From the NCBI GenBank assembly GCA_015478895.1, contig JADMKK010000041.1, forward strand, positions 237,884 through 301,883: a stretch of DNA of 64,000 nucleotides, read 5' to 3'. This DNA comes from Comamonas sp. (GTDB taxonomy: Bacteria > Pseudomonadota > Gammaproteobacteria > Burkholderiales > Burkholderiaceae_C). This document shows, piece by piece, positions 27,341 through 36,710 of this stretch. Position 1 is the first letter of the stretch. Every line of letters begins with the position of its first letter. The position numbers were made by a program, and so were the translations under genes. The notes under the pieces were generated by a model. That model was not told the origin of the DNA, did not search any database, and saw only the letters and a list, made by a program, of their open reading frames with translations.

Positions 27341-27414
27341 ACTTTGCTGCAGGCAAAGTGTATGCTTACTTTGTGGGGCAGCGCGTCGTTTCAAGTTTGC
27401 TGCATTGCAGCAAA
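27341..27414. promoter_or_regulatory. two 19-bp inverted repeats in the region upstream of the CoA-transferase gene
   Basis: ACTTTGCTGCAGGCAAAGT (27341-27359) and TTTGCTGCATTGCAGCAAA (27396-27414). Confidence 0.45.
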
Positions 27415-27428
27415 AATGTATCGGGCAC

Positions 27429-27459
27429 AAAAAAACCGACCCGCTGCTGCGGGGCGGTT
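27429..27459 (-). terminator. Rho-independent terminator of the NCS2 permease
   Basis: minus strand: aaccgccccgcagcagcgggtcggttttttt. Confidence 0.8.
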
Positions 27460-27506
27460 CCAAGGTGCTCAGGCGCTCACCCGTGCTGCGCTGGGGCGCA
27501 ACTGGC

Positions 27507-28799
27507 TTAGTTCGCTTTAGCGCGGCTGAGCAAGGCGTACAGCAAGATGGCACCGAAGGTGGCGCAGCCAATGCCGCCCAGTGCGAAGTCGCCAAACTTC
27601 AGCGTGAACTCGCCGGTACCCAGAATCAGGGTGATGGCGGCCACGATCAGGTTCTTGGTGTCGGAAAAGTCCACCTTGTTGTCCACCCAGATCTTGGCGC
27701 CTGCAATCGCAATCAGACCGAACACCACGATGGACACACCGCCCATGACGGGCAAAGGAATCGCCTGAATCAGCGCGCCGAACTTGGGCGAGAAGCCCAG
27801 CAGCACGGCAAGAATCGCCGCCACCAGGAACACGGCGGTGGAGTAGATGCGGGTTGCCGCCATCACACCGATGTTTTCGGCGTAAGTGGTTACGCCCGTG
27901 CCGCCCGCAGCGCCAGAGACCATCGTCGCCACACCATCACCAATAAAGGCGCGGCCCATGTACTTGTCCATGTCCTTGCCGGTCATGGCAGTTACGGCCT
28001 TGATATGGCCCAGGTTTTCTGCCACCAAGATGATGACCACGGGCACGATCAGCAGCATGGCGTTGGCTTCAAACACCGGTGCATGCAAGGACGGCAGACC
28101 GAACCACGCTGCGTTGACCACACCGCTCAAGTCCATGGGCTTGCCCATGCCCATGCCATTGGTCAGCACGGCGTAGATGATGCTGGCCACAATCAGGCCA
28201 ATCAAAATCAGCAGGCGCTGCAGCATGCCCTTGGTGAAAACCGCCACCAGCGCCACGGAGACAAACGTTACCGCCTGCATCCAGGCATCAAAGTTGTTGG
28301 CCGCCATGTTTTTGACAGGAATGGCTGCCAGGTTCAGGCCAATCACCGCCACCACGGCACCGGTCACGACGGGTGGCATGAAGCGTTCAATCCAGCCTGT
28401 GCCAATCACGTGCACCAGCACACCAATGAGTGTGTAGACCAGACCACACATGATGATGCCGCCCAGCGCCACGCCAATGTTGCCGTTGGCGCCTTGCCCT
28501 GCAAAGCCCGTGGCCGCGATCACCACGCCAATGAAGGCAAACGACGAGCCCAGGTAGCTGGGCACTTTGCCGCCGGTGATCAAAAAGAAAATCAGGGTGC
28601 CAATGCCGCTCATCAGCACGGCGATGTTGGGGTCAAATCCCATCAAGATCGGAGCCAGCACCGTCGAGCCAAACATGGCGATCACGTGCTGGATACCCAT
28701 CAGGCCCGTCTGGCCCCAGGGCAGACGCTCGTCTGGCCCAATCACGCCGCCGTTTTGCAGCGCGGCGGAAGACTTTTCAGTCCAGGAAAATATTCCCAT
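27507..28799 (-). CDS. NCS2 family nucleobase:cation symporter (UraA/uracil-xanthine permease)
   Basis: LPWGQTGLMGIQHVIAMFGSTVLAPILMGFDP, TTYAENIGVMAATRIYST. Confidence 0.93.
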   Translation of the reverse strand: MGIFSWTEKSSAALQNGGVIGPDERLPWGQTGLMGIQHVIAMFGSTVLAPILMGFDPNIAVLMSGIGTLIFFLITGGKVPSYLGSSFAFIGVVIAATGFAGQGANGNIGVALGGIIMCGLVYTLIGVLVHVIGTGWIERFMPPVVTGAVVAVIGLNLAAIPVKNMAANNFDAWMQAVTFVSVALVAVFTKGMLQRLLILIGLIVASIIYAVLTNGMGMGKPMDLSGVVNAAWFGLPSLHAPVFEANAMLLIVPVVIILVAENLGHIKAVTAMTGKDMDKYMGRAFIGDGVATMVSGAAGGTGVTTYAENIGVMAATRIYSTAVFLVAAILAVLLGFSPKFGALIQAIPLPVMGGVSIVVFGLIAIAGAKIWVDNKVDFSDTKNLIVAAITLILGTGEFTLKFGDFALGGIGCATFGAILLYALLSRAKAN

Positions 28800-28982
28800 T
28801 TTTTTGTGCTCCGTAAAATTTGCTGGCGCGATGTTAGAGGCTTCGCCCACAAGCTGCACGCTCCTTGGGTTGCGCGCGTGCTGGCATGTCAGCTTTTGTC
28901 AAGCAGACAACATGCCAGCTTTTACGAGGCGGGGGTAGTCGGGCTAGCAGCTTAAGGGCCGGGCGGCGCTTTAAAGTTTTTG

Positions 28983-29040
28983 GTCAAATCGCCCCTGAGC
29001 CCAATGCCTGTAAGGGCAGGCTGCTAGCAAATTGAAAAGA
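28983..29040 (-). repeat. divergent short-class repeat copy, minus orientation
   Basis: reverse complement CAATTTGCTAGCAGCCTGCCCTTACAGGCATTGGGCTCAGGGGCGATTTGACC. Confidence 0.6.
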
Positions 29041-29045
29041 AGCTT

Positions 29046-29831
29046 TCACACGCCCAGATACTGCTGGCGCACTGGGGCGTTGCCCACCAGGGCCTGCATG
29101 GGGCCGCTGTGCACGATCTGGCCCTTCTCCAGCACATAAGCGCGATCGGCCACGACCTGGGCGAACGGCAGGTTTTGCTCGCTGAGCAAAATGCCGATGC
29201 CTTGCGCCTTGAGCTGCAAAATGGTTTTCGCCATCTGCTCGACGATCAGCGGCGCTACGCCTTCCGATGGTTCATCGAGCAGCACCAGATAAGGCTGCCC
29301 CATCAACGTGCGGGCCACACTGAGCATTTGCTGCTCCCCGCCGCTCATCTGGCCGCCGGGGCGCTGCGGCATTTCGCCCAGATTGGGAAACAGCGAAAAA
29401 AGCTTTTCAGGTGTCCAGTGCGGCAGCGCCTGCCCATCGGGCCAGTGGCGGGGCTTCTGGCGACCCACTTCCAGGTTCTCCATCACCGTCAGCTCGGTGA
29501 AGATGCGCCGGTCTTCCGGCACATAGCCGAGTCCGGCGCGGGCAATCTGGTACGAAGCGCTTTTGGCAATCGGCGAGCCCATGAAAAGAACTTTTCCTTC
29601 GCGGCGTTCGACCAGGCCCGCAATCGATTTAAGCGTGGTCGATTTGCCGGCTCCATTGCGGCCCATCAGCGCCACGACTTCGCCACGGCCGACGTTCAGC
29701 GACACGCCGTGCAAGATGTGCGCGGCGCCATACCAGGCGTTCAGCCCTTCGACTTCGATTAGTGGTGTTTTTGCCTGCTGGCCCTTATCCAGAAAGGGCA
29801 TAGTGCTATCGATCTTGTTTGTGGGGTTCAT
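29046..29831 (-). CDS. branched-chain amino acid-type ABC transporter ATP-binding protein (LivF-like)
   Basis: Walker A GRNGAGKST, signature MSGGEQQMLSVARTL, LLLDEPSEGVAPLI. Confidence 0.93.
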   Translation of the reverse strand: MNPTNKIDSTMPFLDKGQQAKTPLIEVEGLNAWYGAAHILHGVSLNVGRGEVVALMGRNGAGKSTTLKSIAGLVERREGKVLFMGSPIAKSASYQIARAGLGYVPEDRRIFTELTVMENLEVGRQKPRHWPDGQALPHWTPEKLFSLFPNLGEMPQRPGGQMSGGEQQMLSVARTLMGQPYLVLLDEPSEGVAPLIVEQMAKTILQLKAQGIGILLSEQNLPFAQVVADRAYVLEKGQIVHSGPMQALVGNAPVRQQYLGV

Positions 29832-30589
29832 GACTGCTGCTCCAGCACCAAGCCGGTGCCCAGATAGGCCTGCTGTACGCGGGCATCATCGCGGATGGCT
29901 TGCGGAGTGCCTTCGGTCAGCAGTTGGCCGCGCACCAGCACGGCCACGCGGTCAGCCTGGCCAAACACCACGTCCATGCTGTGCTCGGTAAACAGCACGC
30001 CCATCTGGCGCGCTTTGGCCAGGCTGCGGGCCAGCTGCATCAAAGCCACGCGCTCGCCCGGCGCCATGCCGGCGGTCGGCTCGTCCATCAGCAGCAGCTT
30101 GGGGTCGTGCGCCAGTGCCATGGCAATTTCCACGCGCTTTACATCGCCATAAGCCAGTTCGCTGCAGGGGCTGCCGGCCTGCGCGGCCATGCCAACCTGG
30201 TCGAGCAGCGCCAGCGCATGCTCTCGCCGATGGCTGGACGCACGCGGCCACCACGCAAAGACGCGCCGGTCATGCGATAGCAGCGCCATCTGCACGTTCT
30301 CCAGCACCGACAGCGATGCAAAGGTCTGCGCAATCTGAAACGTGCGCCCCACGCCTTTGCGCCAGATGGCCCGCGCAGGCAGCCCTGCAATGTTCTGGCC
30401 CTCCAGCAGCACGCTGCCACTGTCGGGCGCCAGCTGGCCGCCAACCATGTTGAACGTGGTGCTCTTGCCCGCGCCATTGGGGCCAATCAGGGCCAGCAAT
30501 TCCCCAGCCCGCAGCGTGAACGACACGTTCTGCACCGCCTGCACGCCGCCAAACGCTTTGGAGATGGATTGCACCTGGAGCAAACTCAT
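29828..30589 (-). CDS. branched-chain amino acid-type ABC transporter ATP-binding protein (LivG-like)
   Basis: GPNGAGKSTTFNMVGGQL; LLMDEPTAGMAPGER; ATGA-type overlap with livF. Confidence 0.92.
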   Translation of the reverse strand: MSLLQVQSISKAFGGVQAVQNVSFTLRAGELLALIGPNGAGKSTTFNMVGGQLAPDSGSVLLEGQNIAGLPARAIWRKGVGRTFQIAQTFASLSVLENVQMALLSHDRRVFAWWPRASSHRREHALALLDQVGMAAQAGSPCSELAYGDVKRVEIAMALAHDPKLLLMDEPTAGMAPGERVALMQLARSLAKARQMGVLFTEHSMDVVFGQADRVAVLVRGQLLTEGTPQAIRDDARVQQAYLGTGLVLEQQS

Positions 30590-32490
30590 AGAACTTCCTT
30601 GGCTGAGGTTTTAGGAGCAATCAGCCTATGCAGTGATTGGGCAAAGCCCGAAATCCCTTGCGGAAAGAGCAAGACCAATACCAGCATGATGCCGCCCATC
30701 ATGGCGCGCCAGTAGTCGGTATTGCGCGCAACCGTGTCATGCAGCCAGGTGAAAACCGCAGAGCCCACGACGGGGCCAGCCAGCGTCTGAATACCGCCCA
30801 GCAGCACCATGACAAGACCATCGACACTCTTGGTCACGCTGAGGCTGTCGGGCGCGACGCTGCCCTTGGAGAACGCAAACAGCGCGCCGGCCACGCCAGC
30901 AAAAGCGCCGGCGATGACAAATGCCGTCCACTGAATACGGCGCACATCCAGCCCAATCGCATCGGCACGCAAGGCTGAATCCCGTGCGGCGCGCAGCGCG
31001 TAGCCCAGCGGAGAAAACAGCATGCGGCGCAGCAGGTAAACACCGCCAGCGCACAGCACCAGCGCCAGCCAGTAAAAGTGGGCGCTGCTCGATGCCCATG
31101 CGCTGGGCCACACGCCGGTCAGGCCATTGCTGCCGCCCGTGAAACCATCCCACTGGAACACGATGGCCCAGGTGATTTGCGCAAAGGCCAGCGTCAGCAT
31201 GGTCAGGTACACGCCCGAAAGGCGCACGCAGAACCAGCCGTACAACAAGGCACCGGCGGCAGCCGTCAAGGGGCCAAACAGCAGAGCCGCTTCCATCGGT
31301 AAATCGAGCGCGCGCACCGCCAAGGCCGCGCCATAGGCACCCAGGCCAAAGTAGGCTGCATGACCAAAAGAATGCATGCCGCCGGGGCCGAGGATGAAGT
31401 GCAGGCTGGCCGCAAACAGCGCGGCAATCAGCATGTCGGTCAGCAGTACGGTGGTGTAGCTGCCTTCGCCCACCAGCAACGGCATGACCAGCAAAGCCAG
31501 AACCAGCATGCCCCATGCGATAGCGCCGCTGCGCCCAGCGGCGCGCAGCGGTTGTTCGGGCTGACCGCCGTGGCGTGCAGCCGCTTGGGGTTTGCCCATC
31601 AGCCCCCAGGGCCGCCAGACCAGCACCACGGCCATCACCAGAAATTCCACCACCAGCGTGAGCTTGGAAAACGACACTTCCACGCCCGCAATCTCCTGCA
31701 CACCGAGCCAGATACAGATGGCCTTGATTTCGGCAATCAGCAGCGCCGCCACAAACGCGCCGGAAATGCTGCCCATGCCGCCCACCACCACCACCACAAA
31801 GGCCGCGCCGATGGTGGTCATGTCCATCTCCAAACTAGCGGGTTCGCGCGGCAATTGCAAGGCACCAGCCAAGCCCGCCAGCAAGGTGCCCAAGGCGAAC
31901 ACCGCCGTGAACAGCCATGCTTGATTCACCCCCAGCGCGCCGACCATCTCACGGTCTTGCGTGGCAGCGCGCACCAGCGTGCCAAAGCGGGTTTTGGTCA
32001 GCAGCAGGTGCAGGCCCAGCAGCACCAGTGGCCCTACGGCCATCAGCAGCAGGTCGTAAGTGGGGAACTGGCGGCCCAGAATCTCCACCGAGCCTTCCAG
32101 CCCAGCAGCACGCGGGCCAAACAATTCTTCCGGCCCCCACAACCACAGCGCGGCATCTTTGATGACCAGTACCAGCGCAAAGGTGGCAAGCAGCTGGAAT
32201 AGTTCCGGCGCCTGGTAGATGCGGCGCAGCAGGCCGATTTCGGTCAGCGCACCCAACGCTGCGCAGGCCAGCGGCGCCAGCAAAAGTGCAGGCCAGAAAC
32301 CAATGACGGGTTGCAGCACTTCGACACTGGAGAACGCGATGTATGCGCCCAGCATGAAAAACGAGCCATGCGCAAAGTTGATGGTGCGCGTGACACCAAA
32401 GATCAGCGAAAGCCCTACGGAAACGAGGAACAGCGACGAGGCGCTGGCCAGTCCATTGAGCAATTGGGCCAACAGGCCAGAGGCACTCAT
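30586..32490 (-). CDS. fused LivH-LivM branched-chain-type ABC permease
   Basis: LivH-like half (NFAHGSFFMLGAYIAF) followed by LivM-like half (HSFGHAAYFGLGAYGAALAVR) in one 634-aa ORF. Confidence 0.92.
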   Translation of the reverse strand: MSASGLLAQLLNGLASASSLFLVSVGLSLIFGVTRTINFAHGSFFMLGAYIAFSSVEVLQPVIGFWPALLLAPLACAALGALTEIGLLRRIYQAPELFQLLATFALVLVIKDAALWLWGPEELFGPRAAGLEGSVEILGRQFPTYDLLLMAVGPLVLLGLHLLLTKTRFGTLVRAATQDREMVGALGVNQAWLFTAVFALGTLLAGLAGALQLPREPASLEMDMTTIGAAFVVVVVGGMGSISGAFVAALLIAEIKAICIWLGVQEIAGVEVSFSKLTLVVEFLVMAVVLVWRPWGLMGKPQAAARHGGQPEQPLRAAGRSGAIAWGMLVLALLVMPLLVGEGSYTTVLLTDMLIAALFAASLHFILGPGGMHSFGHAAYFGLGAYGAALAVRALDLPMEAALLFGPLTAAAGALLYGWFCVRLSGVYLTMLTLAFAQITWAIVFQWDGFTGGSNGLTGVWPSAWASSSAHFYWLALVLCAGGVYLLRRMLFSPLGYALRAARDSALRADAIGLDVRRIQWTAFVIAGAFAGVAGALFAFSKGSVAPDSLSVTKSVDGLVMVLLGGIQTLAGPVVGSAVFTWLHDTVARNTDYWRAMMGGIMLVLVLLFPQGISGFAQSLHRLIAPKTSAKEVL

Positions 32491-32526
32491 GCGAGGTGCT
32501 CCTTCAGTTCACAAAAATCCGGTACG

Positions 32527-32566
32527 AAAAAGCCACCCAATGTGCCGTTTGCACATGCGGGTGGCT
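32527..32566 (-). terminator. intercistronic terminator-like hairpin between substrate-binding protein and permease genes
   Basis: minus strand agccacccgcatgtgcaaacggcacattgggtggctttttc. Confidence 0.6.
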
Positions 32567-32583
32567 ATCAGCAAAAGCCGCGA

Positions 32584-33819
32584 TTATTGCGCGCTGGCGG
32601 GGCGCAGCTTTTTGACTTCCTCGTCGCTGGGCTGGAAATCCTTGCCATCGGCGTAGTAGAAGTCGGTCATGATGCCGCGCTGCATGTCTTTGCTGTAGGT
32701 AGTTTTGCCCACGTACGCACCCATGGTGGACTGGTTGTCCTGTGGGCGATAAGTGATGGTGCCCCAGGGCGTGTTCACGTCCAGTCCCTTGAAGGCTTTG
32801 ATGAGCGCTTCGGTGTCGGTGCTGCCCGCCTTGGCAATGCCTGCGGCCAGCGACTGGATGGCGTTGTAGCCCACGATGGTGCCCAGGCGCGGGTAGTCCT
32901 TGAACTTGCCCTGGTAGGCCTTCAGGAAGGCATCGTGCGCAGGGGTCTTGATGGCGTACCATGGGTAGCCGGTGACGATCCAGCCTTCGGGCGCTTCCTG
33001 GCGCAGCGCATCGAGGTACTCGGGCTCACCCGAGAGCAGGCCCACCACTTCCCGGCCCTTGAACAGGCCGCGTGTGTTGCCTTCGCGCACAAACTTGCCC
33101 AGGTCCACCGAGAACAGCACGTTGAAGATGGCATCCGGCTTGGCATCGGCCAGCGCCTGTACTACAGAACCCGCATCGATCTTGCCCAGTGCGGGAGCCT
33201 GCTCGGCCACAAACTCGATGTCGGGCTGCGCCTCCTTCATCAGCTTTTTGAAGGTGGCGACCGCAGACTGACCATATTCGTAGTTGGGATAGACGATGGC
33301 CCAGCGCTTCTTGTTCAGCTTCTTGGCTTCTTCGACTAGCATGGCCGTCTGCATGTACGTGGAGCCCCGCAGGCGGTAGGTGTAGCGGTTGCCGTTTTGC
33401 CAGACCACCTTGTCAGTCAGCGTTTCCGAGGCCAGGAAAAAGCGCTTTTTCTGCCCTGCGTAATCGGTCAGCGCCATGCCCACGTGCGAGAGGAACGAGC
33501 CAGTCAGCACGTCAATCTTTTCGCGCGCGTACAGCTCTTCGGCAGCGCGCACAGCGTCACCCGGGTTGCCGTTGTCGTCGCGCGTAACCAGCACCACTTT
33601 TTTGCCCAGCAAACCGCCTTGGGCGTTGATTTGCTCCACGGCCAAGTCCATGCCCTTCTTGTAGGGTTCCAGAAAGGCTGGCATGGCCTTGTAGCTGTTG
33701 ATCTCGCCAATCTTGAGCACGTTCTGCGCCCAGGCGGGCAGGGCAAGGCAGGCGATGGCGGGCACCATCCATGCTGCGCGGAAAACCTGTGTAGTCACCA
33801 TCGTCATTCTCCTTATCAC
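32584..33819 (-). CDS. ABC transporter substrate-binding protein (LivJ/K-like)
   Basis: Signal peptide; LKIGEINSYKAMPAFLEPYKKGMDLAVEQINAQGGLLGKKVVLVTRDDNG. Confidence 0.92.
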   Translation of the reverse strand: MIRRMTMVTTQVFRAAWMVPAIACLALPAWAQNVLKIGEINSYKAMPAFLEPYKKGMDLAVEQINAQGGLLGKKVVLVTRDDNGNPGDAVRAAEELYAREKIDVLTGSFLSHVGMALTDYAGQKKRFFLASETLTDKVVWQNGNRYTYRLRGSTYMQTAMLVEEAKKLNKKRWAIVYPNYEYGQSAVATFKKLMKEAQPDIEFVAEQAPALGKIDAGSVVQALADAKPDAIFNVLFSVDLGKFVREGNTRGLFKGREVVGLLSGEPEYLDALRQEAPEGWIVTGYPWYAIKTPAHDAFLKAYQGKFKDYPRLGTIVGYNAIQSLAAGIAKAGSTDTEALIKAFKGLDVNTPWGTITYRPQDNQSTMGAYVGKTTYSKDMQRGIMTDFYYADGKDFQPSDEEVKKLRPASAQ

Positions 33820-34006
33820 TAATCCGTATCAAGGCTTGGGTCGGAACTGTACCCTCTAACAGCCCATTTGCCGGACAATATGCGCTTAGCCGTTTGGCCG
33901 CCCGCCGCCACAAACCCGCTGATTCAGCGCATGGGTTTTCGCCACCAGGCGCCTGCTTCCCGGGCACATGCTTGCCCGCTCAGATTTCACATTCTTTTTC
34001 ATCATC

Positions 34007-34777
34007 ATGAGTGCTTTTCTTGAAGAACGCGTCCTGTCTGTCCACCACTGGACGGATCGCCTTTTCTCCTTCACCACCACCCGTGATACGTCGCTGCGTT
34101 TCTCCAACGGCCACTTCACGATGATTGGCCTGAAGGTGGATGGCAAGAACCTGTTGCGCGCCTACTCCATTGCCAGCCCTAACTACGAGGAGCACCTGGA
34201 GTTCCTGTCGATCAAGGTGGAGGACGGTCCGCTGACTTCGCGCCTGCAGCACATTCAGGTGGGTGACACCATCATCGTCGGCAAGAAGCCCACGGGCACG
34301 CTGCTGATCGACTATCTGCTGCCCGGCAAGAACCTGTACATGATCGGCACCGGCACTGGCATGGCCCCCTGGCTGGCCGTGGCGCGTGACCCCGAGACTT
34401 ACGAGAAGTTTGACAATGTGGTGGTGGTGCACGGCGTGCGTGAGGTCAAGGAGCTGGCCTACCAGGAAATGTTCGAGCAACTGCCTGAGCATGAATTCCT
34501 GGGTGACATCGTCAAGGGCAAGCTGCATTACTACCCGACCGTGACGCGCGAGCCTTTCCGCAACCAGGGCCGCATTACCGACCTGATCAACAGCAACGTA
34601 TTCCCGCAGAACCTGGGCCTGCCAGCGCTGAACCCTGAAACTGACCGCGTCATGCTGTGTGGCAGCCCGTCGATGCTGGCTGAACTCAAGGAAATGATGG
34701 AGCGCCGTGGCTTCAAGGAAGGCAACACCACCACCCCCGGTGACTTTGTGATTGAGCGCGCCTTCGTCGAAAAGTAA
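34007..34777 (+). CDS. fpr: ferredoxin--NADP reductase
   Basis: RAYSIASPNYEEHLEFLSIKVEDGPLTSRL, MIGTGTGMAPWLAVARDPE, MLCGSPSML. Confidence 0.94.
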   Translation: MSAFLEERVLSVHHWTDRLFSFTTTRDTSLRFSNGHFTMIGLKVDGKNLLRAYSIASPNYEEHLEFLSIKVEDGPLTSRLQHIQVGDTIIVGKKPTGTLLIDYLLPGKNLYMIGTGTGMAPWLAVARDPETYEKFDNVVVVHGVREVKELAYQEMFEQLPEHEFLGDIVKGKLHYYPTVTREPFRNQGRITDLINSNVFPQNLGLPALNPETDRVMLCGSPSMLAELKEMMERRGFKEGNTTTPGDFVIERAFVEK

Positions 34778-34802
34778 GCATTGCGCACGCTTGCCGGTCC
34801 CG

Positions 34803-34835
34803 GCCTGCCCCTGCACTGCATCGGCAGGCTTTTTT
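34803..34835 (+). terminator. Rho-independent terminator of fpr
   Basis: gcctgcc...ggcaggcttttttt. Confidence 0.7.
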
Positions 34836-34878
34836 GTGCGCGCAAGCCCTGTAGCGCGACGGTGGCTGCGTTTTCATA

Positions 34879-35697
34879 ATGCACCGCATGTCAGAATTTC
34901 AAGCCCCTGATCTCCCCACGCCAGCAGCGCTGGATCGCAACTACGTAACGGCGCTGGCGCGCGGGCTGGAGGTGCTGTCGTGCTTTCGCTCGGGCGAGCG
35001 CTTGCTGGGCAATCAGGACATTGCGCGGCGCTGCCAACTGCCCAAGTCCACCGTATCGCGGCTGACGCACACGCTCACGCTGCTGGGTTATCTGATTCAC
35101 GTACCGCAAGAAGGTAAATACCGCCTTGGCACGGCCACGCTGGCGCTGGGCAGCTCCATGCTTTCGGGGCTGGACATCCGCAAACTGGCGCGGCCACTGA
35201 TGCACCGGCTGGCCGATCTGGCGCAGGCTGAGGTGGCATTGGCCACACGCGACCGGCACAGCATGGTCTATATCGAGCACTGCCCCAGCCCGCAGCCCAT
35301 TGATTCGAATCTGGACATTGGTACGCGCCTGCCGCTGGCTACCACCGCCATTGGCCGGGCATGGCTGGCGGCATGCACCGTCTCTGAGCGCGCGCAGGTG
35401 CTGGACTACCTGCACCGCCATGCCCCCGAGCAGTGGGCGGTGGCGCACAGTCTGGAGTCGCAATGGCCCGCGCACCAGGAACGCCCCCAGGCGCAGCTGA
35501 CCACGTCGTTTGGTGACTGGCTGCCACAAGTCAATGCCATTGCCCTGGCCTTCTCGCCGGGGCGTGGCTTGCCGCTGATGGCCATCAGCTGCGGCGGCCC
35601 CTCACGTCTGGTGTCGTCAGACATGCTGCTGCAGCGCGCGCGGCCTGAGCTGGAGCGCATGGTGCGCCGCTTGCAGCAGGCCATCTACCAAGCGTAA
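34879..35697 (+). CDS. IclR family transcriptional regulator
   Basis: YVTALARGLEVLSCFRSGERLLGNQDIARRCQLPKSTVSRLTHTLTLLGYL. Confidence 0.92.
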   Translation: MHRMSEFQAPDLPTPAALDRNYVTALARGLEVLSCFRSGERLLGNQDIARRCQLPKSTVSRLTHTLTLLGYLIHVPQEGKYRLGTATLALGSSMLSGLDIRKLARPLMHRLADLAQAEVALATRDRHSMVYIEHCPSPQPIDSNLDIGTRLPLATTAIGRAWLAACTVSERAQVLDYLHRHAPEQWAVAHSLESQWPAHQERPQAQLTTSFGDWLPQVNAIALAFSPGRGLPLMAISCGGPSRLVSSDMLLQRARPELERMVRRLQQAIYQA

Positions 35698-35810
35698 TCC
35701 CCCATCTTTGCAGTAGCCAACAAGACAGCTTTTGGGCGGCAAAAAACCTAGGATTTTCGAAGGAGCATTCCGCTGCGCGGTTTGCCTTTTCCAATTCATA
35801 CGGAGACCAC

Positions 35811-36587
35811 ATGATGAGCGTCAAACAACTGTTCGACTTGACGGGCAAAACGGTGCTGATTACGGGCGGCTCGCGCGGCCTGGGTTTGCAGATGGCCGAA
35901 GCGCTGGGCGAAATGGGGGCCAAACTGGCGATCACGGCGCGCAAGGCCGATGAGCTGGCGCAGGCCAGGGCGCACCTGCAAGGGCTGGGCATGGAGGTGC
36001 ACACCTTCACCAACGACCTGCAAAAGTTCGACGCCATTCCCGCGCTGGTGGACGATGTGCTGGCCCAGCTGGGCACCATCGATATTCTGGTCAACAATGC
36101 CGGTGCTACCTGGGGTGCCAAGGCCGAGGACTACCCGGATGAAGCGTGGAACAAGGTGATGAACCTGAATGTGTCCGCGCCGTTTTTCCTGACGCGTGAA
36201 GTGGCCAAGCGCGTGATGATCCCCAAGGGCGCGGGCAACGTCATCATCACCGCCTCCGTGGCGGCCTTCAAAGGCACGCCACCCGGCATGAACACGGTGG
36301 CTTACAACACGTCCAAAGCGGCGGCGGTGCATTTGGCGCGCACGCTGGCTTCCGAATGGGGGCATTACGGCATCCGCGTGAATGCAATTTGCCCCGGATT
36401 TTTCCCCAGCAAACTGGCCAGCGGACTGATCGAACAGCTGGGCGAGCAGCTCATCGCTCGCGCGCCACTGCGCCGCATCGGTGGGGAGGAAGATCTGAAG
36501 GGTGCGGTGGTGTATTTAGCCTCCGACGCTTCGCGCCACATGACGGGGCAGGCGCTGGTGCTGGATGGGGGCTCCAGCCTGATTTGA
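35811..36587 (+). CDS. SDR family NAD(P)-dependent oxidoreductase
   Basis: TGGSRGLGLQMAEALG, LVNNAGATWG, YNTSKAA, C-terminal MTGQALVLDGGSSLI. Confidence 0.94.
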   Translation: MMSVKQLFDLTGKTVLITGGSRGLGLQMAEALGEMGAKLAITARKADELAQARAHLQGLGMEVHTFTNDLQKFDAIPALVDDVLAQLGTIDILVNNAGATWGAKAEDYPDEAWNKVMNLNVSAPFFLTREVAKRVMIPKGAGNVIITASVAAFKGTPPGMNTVAYNTSKAAAVHLARTLASEWGHYGIRVNAICPGFFPSKLASGLIEQLGEQLIARAPLRRIGGEEDLKGAVVYLASDASRHMTGQALVLDGGSSLI

Positions 36588-36620
36588 ACAGTGGGTGGTT
36601 GTTGTAATTATCAATAAGTG

Positions 36621-36696
36621 AGCTACTTGCCGTTGGTAAACAAGCACTTCCAATACAAAAAGCACGGAGGTTGTTTGTTCATAACGGCAAGTAGCT
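36621..36696 (+). repeat. long-class (76 nt) intergenic hairpin repeat
   Basis: perfect 14-bp arms AGCTACTTGCCGTT / AACGGCAAGTAGCT. Confidence 0.88.
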
Positions 36697-36710
36697 ATCA
36701 ATATTGAAGA

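Noticed and set aside
25502-28955. 608-aa and 609-aa plus-strand ORFs
   Set aside because: Antisense to the acyl-CoA transferase and the NCS2 permease; composition is His/Arg/Gln-rich noise.
33425-33460. gaaaaagcgctttttc palindrome
   Set aside because: Inside the coding sequence of a substrate-binding protein (Lys/Phe/Leu codons), so not counted with the intergenic palindrome set.
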